Source: Priapulus caudatus (lineage: Eukaryota; Priapulida; Priapulimorpha; Priapulimorphida; Priapulidae). Taken from it: DNA of 46,167 nt. The notes below the pieces were generated by a model. That model searched no databases, was not told the DNA's origin, and was given only the letters and a program-made list of their open reading frames with translations. A program made the translations under genes and the position numbers. This document shows positions 30,915-42,790 of this stretch, one piece after another. The stretch covers positions 298,553 through 344,719 of the forward strand of contig NW_014577259.1 in assembly GCF_000485595.1 (NCBI RefSeq), in the 5' to 3' direction. Position 1 is the stretch's first letter. The number at the start of each line of letters is the position of its first letter.

Positions 30915-31488
30915 GTGTGTCTTGACATCAAGTACCACTGCTACTACTAGCTACATACCTACTACTAGTATAACTGCTACTAGTACTAATTCCAAGGGAG
31001 TATCAGCCTTCAACAAAAGCAGGACATCGGCCATGGTCGGATATATTGGCTGTTAATTAGCTGTGATATAGTATGACTCTGTTACACTTACAGCAATGAT
31101 TGAATGAACTAATCTTATCCAAAATAACATGTATTTATCCCCAAAGCCGCATATGTCAGCAAACCAATCAATGCCCAGAAAGCATGTCACCTGACATGGT
31201 GAACAGTCAGCTGTCGTAAACAAGTTGAAAACCGCTTGCGCGTAGTTGATTGAAGACCGGTCCATACAAGATCGCTCTACCAATTCTAAAATAACAGCAG
31301 GCGCATTTGTTTTGTTAGCGATATGAATACGATCTGGTGCACCGAAAAGTTTGGCTGTATCGGTAATAAAATCGAGAAGGCGCCCACGATGCAGAGCATG
31401 TGTATATGAAGAAATTTGTCTGTCTTTACGACGCTCGTAATTTCACAGTTTTAATCAAGAACGTAATACTATACACTATACATACAAT

Positions 31489-32163
31489 CAGTGTTGTAGT
31501 CGAGTCCGCACCCCCCCGAGTCCGAGTCTCCCCCCCCCCGAGTCCGAGTTCGCGCCACCCGAGTCTGAGTCCGAGTCCGAGTCTGAGTCCAGTTTTGATT
31601 TTTTTTTAAAGGGGGAAAAAGGAAAAAAATCTTAAAAAAGGGAAAAAATTGCAACAGTGCATCGTAGACATTTGAAAGTGTATAGTCAGCCGAAAACAGA
31701 GAGACGAGTCATACGAAACGTGTCAAAGTAACGGATCCATTTGTGTTTTACGAGAATGACACGGCTTGTTGAACCAAATGAGAGAGTGCTAGTACCTTTG
31801 AAGTGGTAGAAGAAGAGAAAGAAGTGGTAGAAAAAGCGCAAAGGGACGAAGTGACAGCAGATTCAAACCAAAGGGACAAGAATCTTAATCGAGCCATTGA
31901 AAACGTTACAAGATTAGGCCGTGTATCTAGAAAACCTAGGAGTTTTAGTTTTAAATTCTTGTAAACTGCGTGTTACAATATGTACAGTTGTGTACTATGT
32001 ATGTAGTGGCCTCGACCCGAGTCCTCAACTCCGGAGGGCTCGAGTCCGAGTCTGAGTCCAAGTCATTGCACTCTGAGGCCAATTAAGACCGAGATCGAGA
32101 CCAAGGAAAACGGTCTTGAGGCCAGTCTCTAGGCCAAGACCGGCCTCGAGACCTACAACACTG
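31489..32163 (+). mobile_element. hAT-type non-autonomous element, copy B
   Basis: It is the inverse of the element at 22549-23274, similar along its length but with a shorter GAGTCC minisatellite. The ends are CAGTGTTGTAGTCGAGTCC and GGCCTCGAGACCTACAACAC plus TG. The flanks CATACAAT and TATACAAT match at 7 of 8 positions. The frame seen in copy A is broken here. Confidence 0.87.
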
Positions 32164-32715
32164 TATACAATAGCTGGGAAATTTCTCCTACAAGTCTAAA
32201 CTAGCTGGGAAATTTCTCCTATCATCCTAAACTAGCTGAATAATGTATACACTAGCTGGGAAATTTCTCCTACCAGTCTAAACTAGCTGGGAAATTTCTC
32301 CTACAAGTCTAAACTAGCTGGGAAATGTATACACTAGCTGGGAAATGTATACACTAGCTGGGAAATTTCTCCTACTAGTCTAAACTAGCTGGGAAATTTC
32401 TCCTATCATCCTAATCTAGCTGGGAAATGTATACACTAGTTGGAAAATTTCTCCTACTGGTCTAAACTAGCTGGAAAATTTCTCCTACAAGTCTAAACTA
32501 GCTGGGAAATTTCTCCTATCATCCTAATCTAGCTGGGAAATGTATACACTAGCTGGGAAATTTCTCCTACTATAGTCTTAACTAGCTGGGAAATTTCTCC
32601 TACTACTACTAGCCTAAACTAGCTGAATAACGTATACACTAGCTGGGAAATTTCTCCTACTAGTCTAAACTAGCTGGATAATGTATACACTAGCTGTGAA
32701 ATTTCTCCTACTACT
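32164..32715. repeat. CTAGCTGGGAAATTTCTCCT minisatellite
   Basis: About 20 units of two kinds alternate: a long one (CTAGCTGGGAAATTTCTCCT plus ACTAGTCTAAA, 31-34 bp) and a short one (CTAGCTGGGAAATGTATACA, about 20 bp). This gives an irregular higher-order pattern. It begins directly at the end of the hAT-type copy B. Confidence 0.93.
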
Positions 32716-33486
32716 ACATCGTTTCCCAAGCCAAGTTTAGGTACCCTGGATTGGTTTAGCACATGCGAAAACACATTTGCGGGGTTCCAAACTATCTTTG
32801 ACCCGAACAACGCATATTGAAATTCATAACATGTACCTAATTAGTTTAATTAGAAGTCATCAATTTGATCACTGTTATTGTTAAGTTAAACTTATCTATA
32901 GGCCTACTTATAGTTACAAAACAGCTCTGTGAAAAATGTACATTATATCAGGTAATGGCAGATGATAATTGCACACTAGAAATGTACAAGTCCCTGTGGA
33001 ACTGCATAGGGGACAAGCGCTACACATAACAACACAGATAAAAAACAAGGCAGTTGATAATAACAGTAAGTATAGCGATAGCTATAATCAGTAACTAATT
33101 ATCAAGAATGTTAAGTGGATTCCTAATGTAGACTGGGTTTTGTAGGTTTCTGTTACAGTGTTTCTAACTAACCATGCACAGACCCAAGTTAGGAAAGTTT
33201 GCATGAGCCGGATTATCATCTGTGGCCACCACGACCAAAAACAAAACATGCAGTGTATTATTTTCATACATTAAAAAGTTTGTCTCCATTTGCTTGTGTC
33301 ACGTAATGCAAAACAGCTGGTCAGGAATGGAAGCTTGTAGGGTAGTATGACTTGCATTTTTGCAGTCTGCATTTGTAATCCGAACTATTTGCCTAAACGT
33401 TTTACCACATTTAGTGGAAGTAATGGTGCACATGTTACTGGTATGTTTGCTAAACGTGAGGTAGCTGTCAGTGCCCGTACCAAGTC

Positions 33487-33832
33487 GGGGGTAGAAATTA
33501 ACTTTTGAACAAGGGAGTCGAACTTCTTCCAAACCCTGCCCTCAAAAAGAGGGAGTTCGCAGCAAAATGAGGGAGTCTGCAGTCTGAAGTTCAAAACTAA
33601 AGATATTAACAATAACGCATGGGCTTATTTTGAAGATTCATGCAGTTGTATGTCTGCCAAATTTTCTTTGGACATTTGCTGAAAAAATATGGCGAGGCCG
33701 TGCTCTGGAACGAACTAGTTAGTATAGCAGAATTTTCAGGGAGCCACACAGACTTCTGCATATGTCAAATCAGGGAGTCCGACAGTAAATCAGGGAGTAT
33801 TTGACTCCGGACTCGCGTTAATTTCGCACCCT
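33487..33832 (+). mobile_element. hAT-type MITE with AGGGGTAGAAATTAAC ends, copy B
   Basis: It matches the element at 10748-11108 in the same orientation, with an internal 20-bp duplication of GAGGGAGTCYGCAG and a deletion near the right end. The flanks CCAAGTCG and GCAAGTAG agree at 6 of 8 positions. Confidence 0.85.
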
Positions 33833-33840
33833 GCAAGTAG

Positions 33841-35050
33841 TGTGACATCTGGCTTCTTCGTTATTGTGAAGTTGTCAACCTGAAGTTCAATGTCTGCAAG
33901 GTTAGAGGTTAGTGATAGCTCCTATGAGAATACACTGATATTTGTCAGGGCTGATTTGTATGCTTGTTGCTGTATGAATGTTGTGTGTTGTCATCTAAAT
34001 AATTTACAATATCTAAATCTTGTAAATATTATGAAAATATCATTATTGATAATATTGGGAAAAAAATGGTGCGGAGACTGAGACTTGTAGTGTCTCCTTT
34101 GTCAGCATTTGACAGGTACTGAGGAAAGTTTTACTAGTAGATGGGCTTTCAAGATAGCTGCACAGGGGGCCAGTGTATTAATTGTTGGTCTAGATGCATG
34201 AATTTTTACCAAGACTCGATTGATCATTGGGATAGCTGTCAAATGCCCTGCGAATGCTCATTATAACATTCCATGCATACTTCCTTTGGTCAAAAGCCCA
34301 TTGCCATCTTTCACACTGCCCGATCAGCACTGTGGTAAATGTGTTAATTGTGATATGCTGAAATGAGAAGTGATGAAATTTAATCAAGGTGCATTCCTAG
34401 TTGTCTACTAAGCAGTCTCAATACTACAGAGATGTACGACAGGACACTTGCTGGTTGCTAGTTTCCCTTATAATCTCGTCCTTCTTTTTGGAGGTTATGC
34501 TGCCATATGCCATGGTGCAGTGCGTTATAATGTAGCAAGTGGCTGTGTGATTTCCTTATAGCCATTCCTTATAGCGATTCTATTATAGCCATTATGATTC
34601 CATATATTAGCCATTAGTTGGGCAAAGGTTGACTTTATGAGGTCAGGACCAGCAGCCTTAATTATTGGAGGCCATATTTGAGTAGCTTTTGGGACTTTTA
34701 AAATGAGTAATAGACAGCAAGCTGAATCTTGCGCTGGTTGCATTGCTTATAATGGCAGAAACGTTTGTGTGAGTGCTTATTTCAGAAATGACATTTCCTA
34801 TACTAGCTGCTAGGTTGGTGTAGTTGTGTGCATTGCATATTTCGGCAATTTTTTTCTATTTGGATACTAGTTTTCTTGCAAGATTTCCTTGCCCAGTAAG
34901 GTTTGGGATTTGCTCGTTCGGCATATGGCAAGGGCTTTTAGTGTTTTCCATAACTGCATGTTCATGGAAGCACGTCACATCTCTCAGAAACATGTTTTTA
35001 GAGATATCCGATTCAGAGAGACTGAAGTTTATAAATTTGCTGTCTGTAAC
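33841..35050 (-). other. possible decayed coding sequence, otherwise unassigned
   Basis: No intact gene. On the minus strand, 35045-34530 has a long stretch with only a few stops, reading pieces such as NLAASIGNVISEISTHTNVS, AIISNATSARFSLLSITHF and PIIKAAGPDLIKSTFAQLMA. The low stop density and sensible composition suggest an old pseudogene, but I recognise no family. Confidence 0.25.
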
Positions 35051-35054
35051 TTTC

Positions 35055-35406
35055 ACGGGTGGGGCGATACACGTAGCTCGCAATGCGATCCATATCACGA
35101 TACAGCCTTCACGGTACAATGCGTATCGCGATACTTTCAAGTGAAATTACCTAACAAACTATACACTCAACCGGGATTCTACCAATCATGTGAATGGCTA
35201 CAAATCGGTGTTATGGAGTGCTTAGTGAACGACTGCTATGGAATTGGAAATTGTGTGTGTTTTTATGAAATAACACTACTAAATGATATGGTTTTTATTC
35301 AGTACAGTATTGATACGTGTCTCGTGAATGGTCAAACGTATTTGTACGTGAATCGTAAAGATTTGTATCGTGATACGTCAAAATATCGATGAATCGTCCC
35401 ACCTCT
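35055..35406. mobile_element. MITE with GGTGGGRCGAT ends
   Basis: The left end ACGGGTGGGGCGATACACG and the right end CGATGAATCGTCCCACCTCT are imperfectly inverted, with CGATACG/CGTGATAC motifs repeated inside. Such GGTGGGACGAT elements are usually classed as hAT-derived. No target duplication was found. Confidence 0.65.
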
Positions 35407-35409
35407 AAT

Positions 35410-36310
35410 AATGTTTCAAATTTCCAGAGGTGAGATACTTAGGGTATTTGTTTATTAGCATCTTCTGTTTATAGATAATGCATTTCCATTCAGGTATTGT
35501 TGTAACAACATAGAATGCTCTAGGAGTTGTGTCGGTGTTGTGGATGAGGGTAATACATGTGTAGTAGATTGTAGATAGATCACGACGAAAGATGTGACCG
35601 CAGAGAACCAGTCCTTATCTAAACTGTAGAATCAGAATATGTATACATGTCTCGTGTAGTCTCATCCCCATCGTAATTTTGCCTGATTTTCGTATTTAAT
35701 TGCGGATCAACCAGGCATGTAATATATTGAAAGTGTGAGTACCGGTCAAAGCTATATTAGTTTGTGCTTATAACCTTTACAGTACTTAGATGTACTAGTA
35801 CATGTCATGTACGCCGCTGCACGCCTGTATACCAAACTGAATTCGACGAACAATTAATTTTGTGCTCAGAATATGTTCTAATACTTTACGCACAGTGTGC
35901 CAATCTAATTTAGAATCGCTGTCGCATCATTCAGAATCACCTTTTGCCCCATTTGCACATTTCTGAACGTGATTCGTTCATATGATGTGTACTTCGAACC
36001 CCTGCAGCAATGATAAATCCACAGACTATGTGCAGAAGCTGATAAGGGACTTGCTGCTGGATGCGCTCGCTGCACGATATTTATTCACACCAACCTCGGT
36101 AAATTGTGCACGTACGACCATAAAACTTTTTTAAAAACCATTTACGATATGTGTTTGGGGACATTAGACACTGGATGTCATTTAAAAACTCGATACAGCA
36201 CACTGAGATGTGTCGTGGCAACGTGTCATATGCGCCCATGGCACAACACCATGTCCATCTACGTTAACTATTTACACGCTAAGCCAAGTCAGCGAGTGAT
36301 CTGTTTTTTG
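35410..36310. other. non-coding stretch between repeats and HSDL2
   Basis: AT-rich, with no exon, RNA gene or repeat recognised. Confidence 0.5.
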
Positions 36311-36311
36311 T

Positions 36312-36690
36312 GATGCTCACTTGATACTGCTTTGTATTTCGTGGCATTCACTTAACATTGATTTGTATTTCGTGAAACTCAGTTGACACGGGTGTATTTT
36401 GTGTCACCCGGCCACCTGATACTGCCCTGTATTTCACGACACTTGTGTCACACTGCTTTGTATTTCGTGGTACTTATTTGAGTCTCTGCTTCGTGTGTCG
36501 TGACGTGCACTTGACTCCCTGCATTGTATATATTGTGACACGGACCCAACTTTCTCCACTTTGTATTTTGTGATGAATGTTTACTTGACTCTCTACATTG
36601 TATATATTGTGACACTGACCCAACTCTCTGCTTTGTATTTTGTAATGAACGCTCACTTGACTCTCTGCATTGCATGTTGTGCCGCTCACT
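36312..36690. repeat. diverged tandem repeat, about 36-bp unit, upstream of HSDL2
   Basis: About ten units based on CTTTGTATTTCGTGGCACTC / ACTTGACTCTCTGC follow each other with 20-30% divergence. The last ends about 90 bp before the HSDL2 start codon, so the array overlaps the likely promoter or 5' UTR. Confidence 0.85.
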
Positions 36691-36719
36691 CTACATTCCC
36701 TTGCCTATTCTACATTCAC

Positions 36720-36738
36720 TCTTATCTTTTCCTGCAGT
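36720..36738 (+). promoter_or_regulatory. splice-acceptor-like site before HSDL2
   Basis: TCTTATCTTTTCCTGCAG is a pyrimidine tract followed by CAG, 42 nt before the ATG. It suggests a spliced 5' UTR, or a trans-splice site if the species uses spliced leaders. No upstream donor could be fixed. Confidence 0.4.
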
Positions 36739-36779
36739 GACCCAGTAACGTGTGAGGAACTACCGAAGTCAGACGCACG

Positions 36780-38036
36780 ATGAGTCTAGCCGGAAAGACA
36801 CTGTTCATCACGGGCGCGACCCGTGGCATCGGCAAGGCGATCGCGATGCGGGCGGCGCGCGACGGCGCCCGCATCGTCATCGCCGCGAAGACGTCCGACC
36901 CGAACCCGAAACTGCCCGGCACGATCTACACGGCCGCGAAGGAGATAGAGGGAGCCGGCGGGCAGTGCCTGCCGTGCGTCGTCGACGTGCGCGAGGAGGC
37001 GCAGGTGCAGGCGGCCGTCGACGAGGCGGCGCGCCTGTTCGGCGGCATCGACGTCGTCGTGAACAACGCGAGCGCGATCGCGCTCGTCGGCACGCTCGAG
37101 CTGCCGATGAAGCGCTACGACCTCATGCAGACGGTGAACGCGCGCGGCACCTACCTCGTCTCGAAGCTCTGCCTGCCGCACCTGCTCAAGGCGGCGAACC
37201 CGCACATCCTCAACATCGCGCCGCCGCTCAACCTCGCGCCGCACTGGTTCAAGAACCACGTCGGCTACACGATGGCCAAGTACGGCATGTCGATGTGCGT
37301 GCTCGGCATGGCCGAGGAGTTCCGCGACGACGGCGTCGCCGTCAACGCCCTCTGGCCGCGCACGGCGATCGCGACGGCGGCGATGAGCATGCTCGGCGGC
37401 GCCGACATCGGCCGGCAGTGCCGCCGCGAGGAGATCATGGCGGACGCGGCGCACGCGGTGCTCACGCGGCCCGCGCGCGATGCCACGGGCAACTTCTACA
37501 TCGACGAGGACTTGCTGCGCGAGACGGGCGTCAGCGACTTTGAGCAGTACGCCGTCGAGCCCGGTCACCCGCTGCTGCCGGACTTCTTCCTCGATGTTGA
37601 CCCGGAAGCGCTCGTCAAGCACATGGAGGCGCACGGCGGCGAGGCCGCGTACAAGAGCGCGGGCGGAGACGCCGGCGGCGCGGCGGCCGCGGCCGAGGCA
37701 GGAAATCCCGAAGTCGAGGCGATCTTCACGAAGATCAGCGGCCTGCTGAGCGCCGATCTGGTGAAGTCGACCGGCGCCACCTACCTGTTTGACCTCAAGG
37801 AGGACGGGAAGTACCATCTCGATCTGAAGGCGGGGGAGGGCGCGTACGGGAGGGGCGACGCGCCTGCGAAGACCGACACGACGATGACGATGAGCAGCGA
37901 GAACTTCGTTAAGATGTTCAGCGGGCAGCTGAAGCCAGCCGTCGCATTCATGTCCGGCAAGCTGAAGATCAAGGGCGACATGGGCAAGGCCATGAAGCTG
38001 GAGAAACTGATGGGAAAGATGCAGTCGAAGTTGTAA
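36780..38036 (+). CDS. HSDL2: hydroxysteroid dehydrogenase-like protein 2 (SDR plus SCP2 domains)
   Basis: A single uninterrupted 418-codon frame, the same length as vertebrate HSDL2 as I recall it. Residues 1-250 form a short-chain dehydrogenase: TGATRGIG (11-18, NAD(P) binding), NNAS (95-98) and YTMAK (Tyr163, Lys167). Residues about 310-412 form an SCP2 sterol-carrier domain (VKMFSGQLKPAVAFMSGKLK, then IKGDMGKAMKLEKLM). The protein ends QSKL, a classic type 1 peroxisomal signal. HSDL2 is implicated in peroxisomal and mitochondrial fatty-acid handling; its substrate is not established. Oddities: there is no intron, whereas the two other genes here are split into 7 and 19 exons; third codon positions are almost all G or C in AT-rich surroundings; and the stretch NIAPP has Ala147 where I recall Ser in vertebrate orthologues, a candidate for the catalytic serine. 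A retrogene or strong codon bias would explain the first two. The start has no rival upstream ATG in frame. Confidence 0.96.
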   Translation: MSLAGKTLFITGATRGIGKAIAMRAARDGARIVIAAKTSDPNPKLPGTIYTAAKEIEGAGGQCLPCVVDVREEAQVQAAVDEAARLFGGIDVVVNNASAIALVGTLELPMKRYDLMQTVNARGTYLVSKLCLPHLLKAANPHILNIAPPLNLAPHWFKNHVGYTMAKYGMSMCVLGMAEEFRDDGVAVNALWPRTAIATAAMSMLGGADIGRQCRREEIMADAAHAVLTRPARDATGNFYIDEDLLRETGVSDFEQYAVEPGHPLLPDFFLDVDPEALVKHMEAHGGEAAYKSAGGDAGGAAAAAEAGNPEVEAIFTKISGLLSADLVKSTGATYLFDLKEDGKYHLDLKAGEGAYGRGDAPAKTDTTMTMSSENFVKMFSGQLKPAVAFMSGKLKIKGDMGKAMKLEKLMGKMQSKL

Positions 38037-38674
38037 CTGCACACGCGCGTGCGGGGGATGGGGAGTCAGATACGTGCAACAACAAAAAACGCGGCACGAA
38101 TATGAAGTTGGAGATGAGAGGAGTTGTGTAGACGGGTTGTATTACTTGACTGTTAAATAGGAGCGAGTAAAGGATGTTGGGATTGGTCAGTGTGATGTTA
38201 GTGAGAACTGGGGTGGGGGTTGTCGTGTACTCGTTGGTGAAATCAGATTATCATTCCGTTTTCTTTGCAATAATGTTTTTATTATATTCAAGGCCTACTG
38301 ACAATGTATTTGTAACCTATTTGATGCAAAAAACGTTGAAAAAATGTAAATGGGTAGTTTGTTATTAGACGAATTCTATCAGAACAAGATAGTAGTGAGA
38401 TATATGTGCGGAGGTATTGGGATAAACCAGCTCTACATGGTGACTACAAGGGTAACTCAGGGTGATGCAGGGTTATTCATATTATTGGAGGAAACACTAG
38501 GCAGTAAGTCCTCGCTGCATGTCATTGATGCATTACTTAAAAGTGGAACATATAATGAATTATATATAGTGGCATGCAACTCAAACACGTTTTAAAACAA
38601 GTCAAGGTTTTGTGACATTTCGCACCTAGGCTAGCAATTGATCAGTATTGTGTGTAGTGTGCCATATATAACTA

Positions 38675-38829
38675 AATAAAATAATTGACCAAATGCAAGC
38701 GGTGCAGATAATTTGTTACATATTTGCGCCATTGTATTTTAATGTAAGTGTTTTGATCAAATTTCTACTTTAATCTATTTTCATGTTTAAATATTTTGAT
38801 TACTGTTTATTGTTCAGCCCGAAAATAAA
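38675..38829 (+). promoter_or_regulatory. HSDL2: candidate poly(A) signals for HSDL2
   Basis: AATAAA occurs at 38675-38680 and 38824-38829, about 640 and 790 nt past the stop. The AT-rich stretch between stop and signals has no coding content. Confidence 0.4.
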
Positions 38830-41545
38830 ATTTTCTGACGTTGAGTTTCTATCTTTAGAGTAATGTTTGAGTGGCGTATACATTGAACGACGTAGTCGAT
38901 CGTTACTGTTATATATAGCTGATATTTACTCGAGTGTGATTAGGTTTCCTGCGAGTGCTGGAGTGCATGGTACATACAATGAAATCAATCTACTGTCTAG
39001 CTTCTATGGAGCATTGGCTGGTACGAGAGGAGAGTAAGTGGAGAGCAGCTTTGAGTGTGTCATTATCCAAACCGTGATCCGAACCTCATCAAGTAGACTG
39101 CTAGTTATTGAGTGTGCACCTGGGTGTGCATGCATGCGTGCGTGCCTGCGTGTACGCCTAACATTGATCGCCATAGCGGCCGTTCACCTGCCCCCACACT
39201 GCCGCGTACACCGCCGCATGATGAACATTGATAGTGCTTCGTACGTTTGTAACAGGGGGGTACAACTGCCCCTCTTCATCCATTCACGATAGCTACGGCG
39301 TATAACTCTATGTCTCGAGCACCATTCAGCTGCAAAGACAAAGTTTTAGCATTTCATGTACATTTTAAAAATCAAATAATTTAACCTCGGCATCTAAGTA
39401 AACACACTTACGTGACTTTACTAGACGCAACGAGCATTTACAGTATGTACATACTTTGCACACTCACTAGTAGCGCAATGGCACCTGACTGACCTTTGTT
39501 GGCGTATCGGAAATAACACCGCGAATGTTCGGCTAAAATCTGAGTTAGCAGCTTTCTCTATGTGGTTCTGGGCACCCTCCATGTACAGACGCGATGACCT
39601 AAGGGCTGTAGCTTAATAGTGTGGCCGTGGGTGTGACATGGAGCCTCTCCGATCCCCCGCCACTGGATATTAGGGTCAAATAAAATATGAGCTTAATAAA
39701 TAAGTAGTAACCACAGAGTAAATATGATGAATAATAGAGCAAAATTATCGCGTATGCCATCTTTAATTCATCCTCCATACTTCAGAGGACGATTTTCGAT
39801 TCTTCCCTTACAGGAAGATCCGCTGCTGTAAAACTGAAAAGTAGCTAGAGGAATTTGCCCGGTGGACAAGTTTGAACATATTATCTATTGAACATTAAAA
39901 ATAGGTTGCGGTTGCGAAACGTTTTCGCGTTTTATTTAGGGCTACCGCTAAAGACGGTAGGGCTACACCTGTGTACCATATTTTCATTATATGCCGCACA
40001 TAATTATTGTCGAACCGCTAGTATCTTTATAGTAAGACAATAAAAGCACAACGTTTCTGGGGAACTCCCCGTTCTCCCTGATTCACGCTGGCAAGTGCTA
40101 CACGCCTGGAATCAATAGTTTTTCCGTCCAGCAACATTAGTATCTACCCAAAAAAAAACTCGTCTCGGATACCTGTCGTTTATAGTCACTGGAAACCATA
40201 AATTTATTATAATTTATTATCAATTATTCTAATTCGCCTGGAATTTTGTTTGACACGATCGTTATACGTCACGGACCTCCTGCATTCTCAGTTTCACTGC
40301 ATTTATGCTGCTAATCGCATCCGAAATACTAGCTCCCCCATGAATCGCCCACACTATATATATGCATTTGGTACCGGATTCTTGGTTTTCTCGAAATAAA
40401 ATGTATTAAGAGCGTAGGCCCCCTATATTAAGTATACTTAATACTTAATACTTAATACGCTCTTGAATGTATCCTATTTACCAGCACCTAGATACATTTG
40501 TCTCTCAATTTTTTAGGCCTATTCACTCAGTACTATGCCATTACACTGCCTAACATCTTTTAATACACCCCCTAGTGTGAGAATACACGTGAACATGTGG
40601 CTACAAATAGCTGCTACGTTGCGGTTCTTAGTCATTCTACCCGGAAACATAAAATCTCTGCGGATTAGTATTTTTTGGCCGTCACTTTTTCGGAGAAAAG
40701 TATAGGCTATTTTTGATTACGACCCCCTGCGTGCGGGCTGTTTCTTGAAATATCTCTTTCCTTGAAAAAGTATTTCCCCACCATTGCTCGGGTGACGAAA
40801 CATCATTTGCCCCCGCACTAAGAATATTCTCAGGTCGCTGCCCTTTGTTCTATCTTGATATTCTATCACCACATCAAACAACGCTGTGACTCTGCGCTCC
40901 CGCTGCTATCGTGTCTTTCGTGAATTGTCGCAGCCTCGTGTCGGGGAATAAAGCACGGAAATTTGGTTCTCCCAACCTGAAATGTATCTACGGTATACGA
41001 ATCACCAGTTCAAACGACCAATGATTCCTAGATGGCCACAAATCAGTTTGATGTGCGTAGTTACAACACGTCACAGGGACGATAGAATCCATCTAGAGGG
41101 AAACGCGGAAGCATTTTTCGGAGGCAAAGAATTGCGCCTTGATCCACGTCGTTTTCGGCGTGAATGGGCAGTTATCTTTATCTTCGAATGGTCGAAAAAC
41201 TAAAAACCATATAGTGCTTACGTGTGCTGTCTGATCTCACGCGTTTAACGGCAGGATGAAAACGGCATAAGGAGCATTTTCCAATAGGAGTTATTTCCGT
41301 TCTTATTTCCGAAAAATCGCTTCGTAGAAAATGGTTTTGAATAAAGTCAGCGAGTCGATGAAAATGAATTCAATGATCGGAAAGTCGGAAACGACGCGTT
41401 AGGTTATGATGCGCCATCATTTTCTCAGAAATGAAGCAGAGCAGTATTGGATAGACTTCGATCTATATACACCGAGGTATCAGGTCGCTGTATAATAAAA
41501 ACCATTTGTTATGCAGATAGAAATGGCCATCACATGAAGCCACGT
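38830..41545. other. unassigned non-coding region
   Basis: No gene, RNA or clear transposon is seen in this 2.7-kb stretch. A small inverted repeat at 40407-40465 (TTAAGAGCGTA / TAATACGCTCTT around TTAATACTTAATACTTAATA) and poly-A/T runs are the only structures noticed. The 73-codon frame at 40982 is not convincing. Confidence 0.55.
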
Positions 41546-41605
41546 ATCATCACATGTCATCACATGTCATCACATGTCATCACATGTCATCACATGATCA
41601 CGTAT
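41546..41605. repeat. 10-bp tandem repeat ATCACATGTC
   Basis: Five exact units in a row; each contains the palindrome ACATGT. Confidence 0.9.
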
Positions 41606-41678
41606 ATAGTGTCTTACATCACATTAAAATCAAAAATTTCTAGTAATCGGGGTAAATAAAATGGTCCGAGATAGCACA

Positions 41679-41682
<4 letters not shown>

Positions 41683-41750
<68 letters not shown>
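41683..41750. repeat. (GT)n microsatellite
   Basis: About 33 uninterrupted GT units. Confidence 0.98.
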
Positions 41751-42061
41751 GACAACTCGGGAGGCGCAGGAAGAAAGGGATGGGGATGGTTGAGAGAGGA
41801 GGAAAAAGGGAGATTTAGAGAAGGCCAAAATGTCAGAATCGCGTAGGACCGGCGTGTCGCGATAGCTTGCAGCCGGCAGTTCACTGGCACCCGCACCTAT
41901 CTCGCGTCAAACGACGGAGAAATCGCGCTGTTTTCGCGCAGAACGCCTTCGCGCTCTAGCTAACGCAACAGGACTTAGGATAATTCGCAAAGACGCGGCA
42001 AAATGCCGCCTGCGAAGCAACGAGAATTCTAGACGCGTCTGTGCGCGCTGTTGGCACTTAC

Positions 42062-42155
42062 GCTGAATTGAGACGTTATCGCGGCTTGGAGATTTAATCG
42101 TCTCATGGCCGATAGGAATTTTGTGTAGCTCGTAGAAACGCCGCCAAGACGTCAT
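42062..42155 (-). CDS. candidate first coding exon of an unknown gene
   Basis: An ATG at 42155 starts a 31-codon frame (MTSWRRFYELHKIPIGHETI and so on) that ends in a CAGC|GTAAGT donor (42061). It lies in a CpG-rich stretch (41880-42155), as expected for a promoter-proximal exon. No second exon was identified toward lower coordinates, and I recognise no family. Chance cannot be excluded. Confidence 0.3.
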
Positions 42156-42189
42156 GGCGTGGGTCTTCTCCTGGGTCTCTCTTTTTCGC

Positions 42190-42790
<601 letters not shown>

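Noticed and set aside
35990-36030. Possible tRNA around GGGGTTCGAAGTAC on the minus strand
   Set aside because: The T-arm-like motif has no matching acceptor stem, D-arm or anticodon arm at the expected distances.
36786-38042. 418-codon minus-strand frame and 263-codon shifted plus frame over HSDL2
   Set aside because: Shadows caused by the high GC content; only the 36780-38036 frame matches a protein family.
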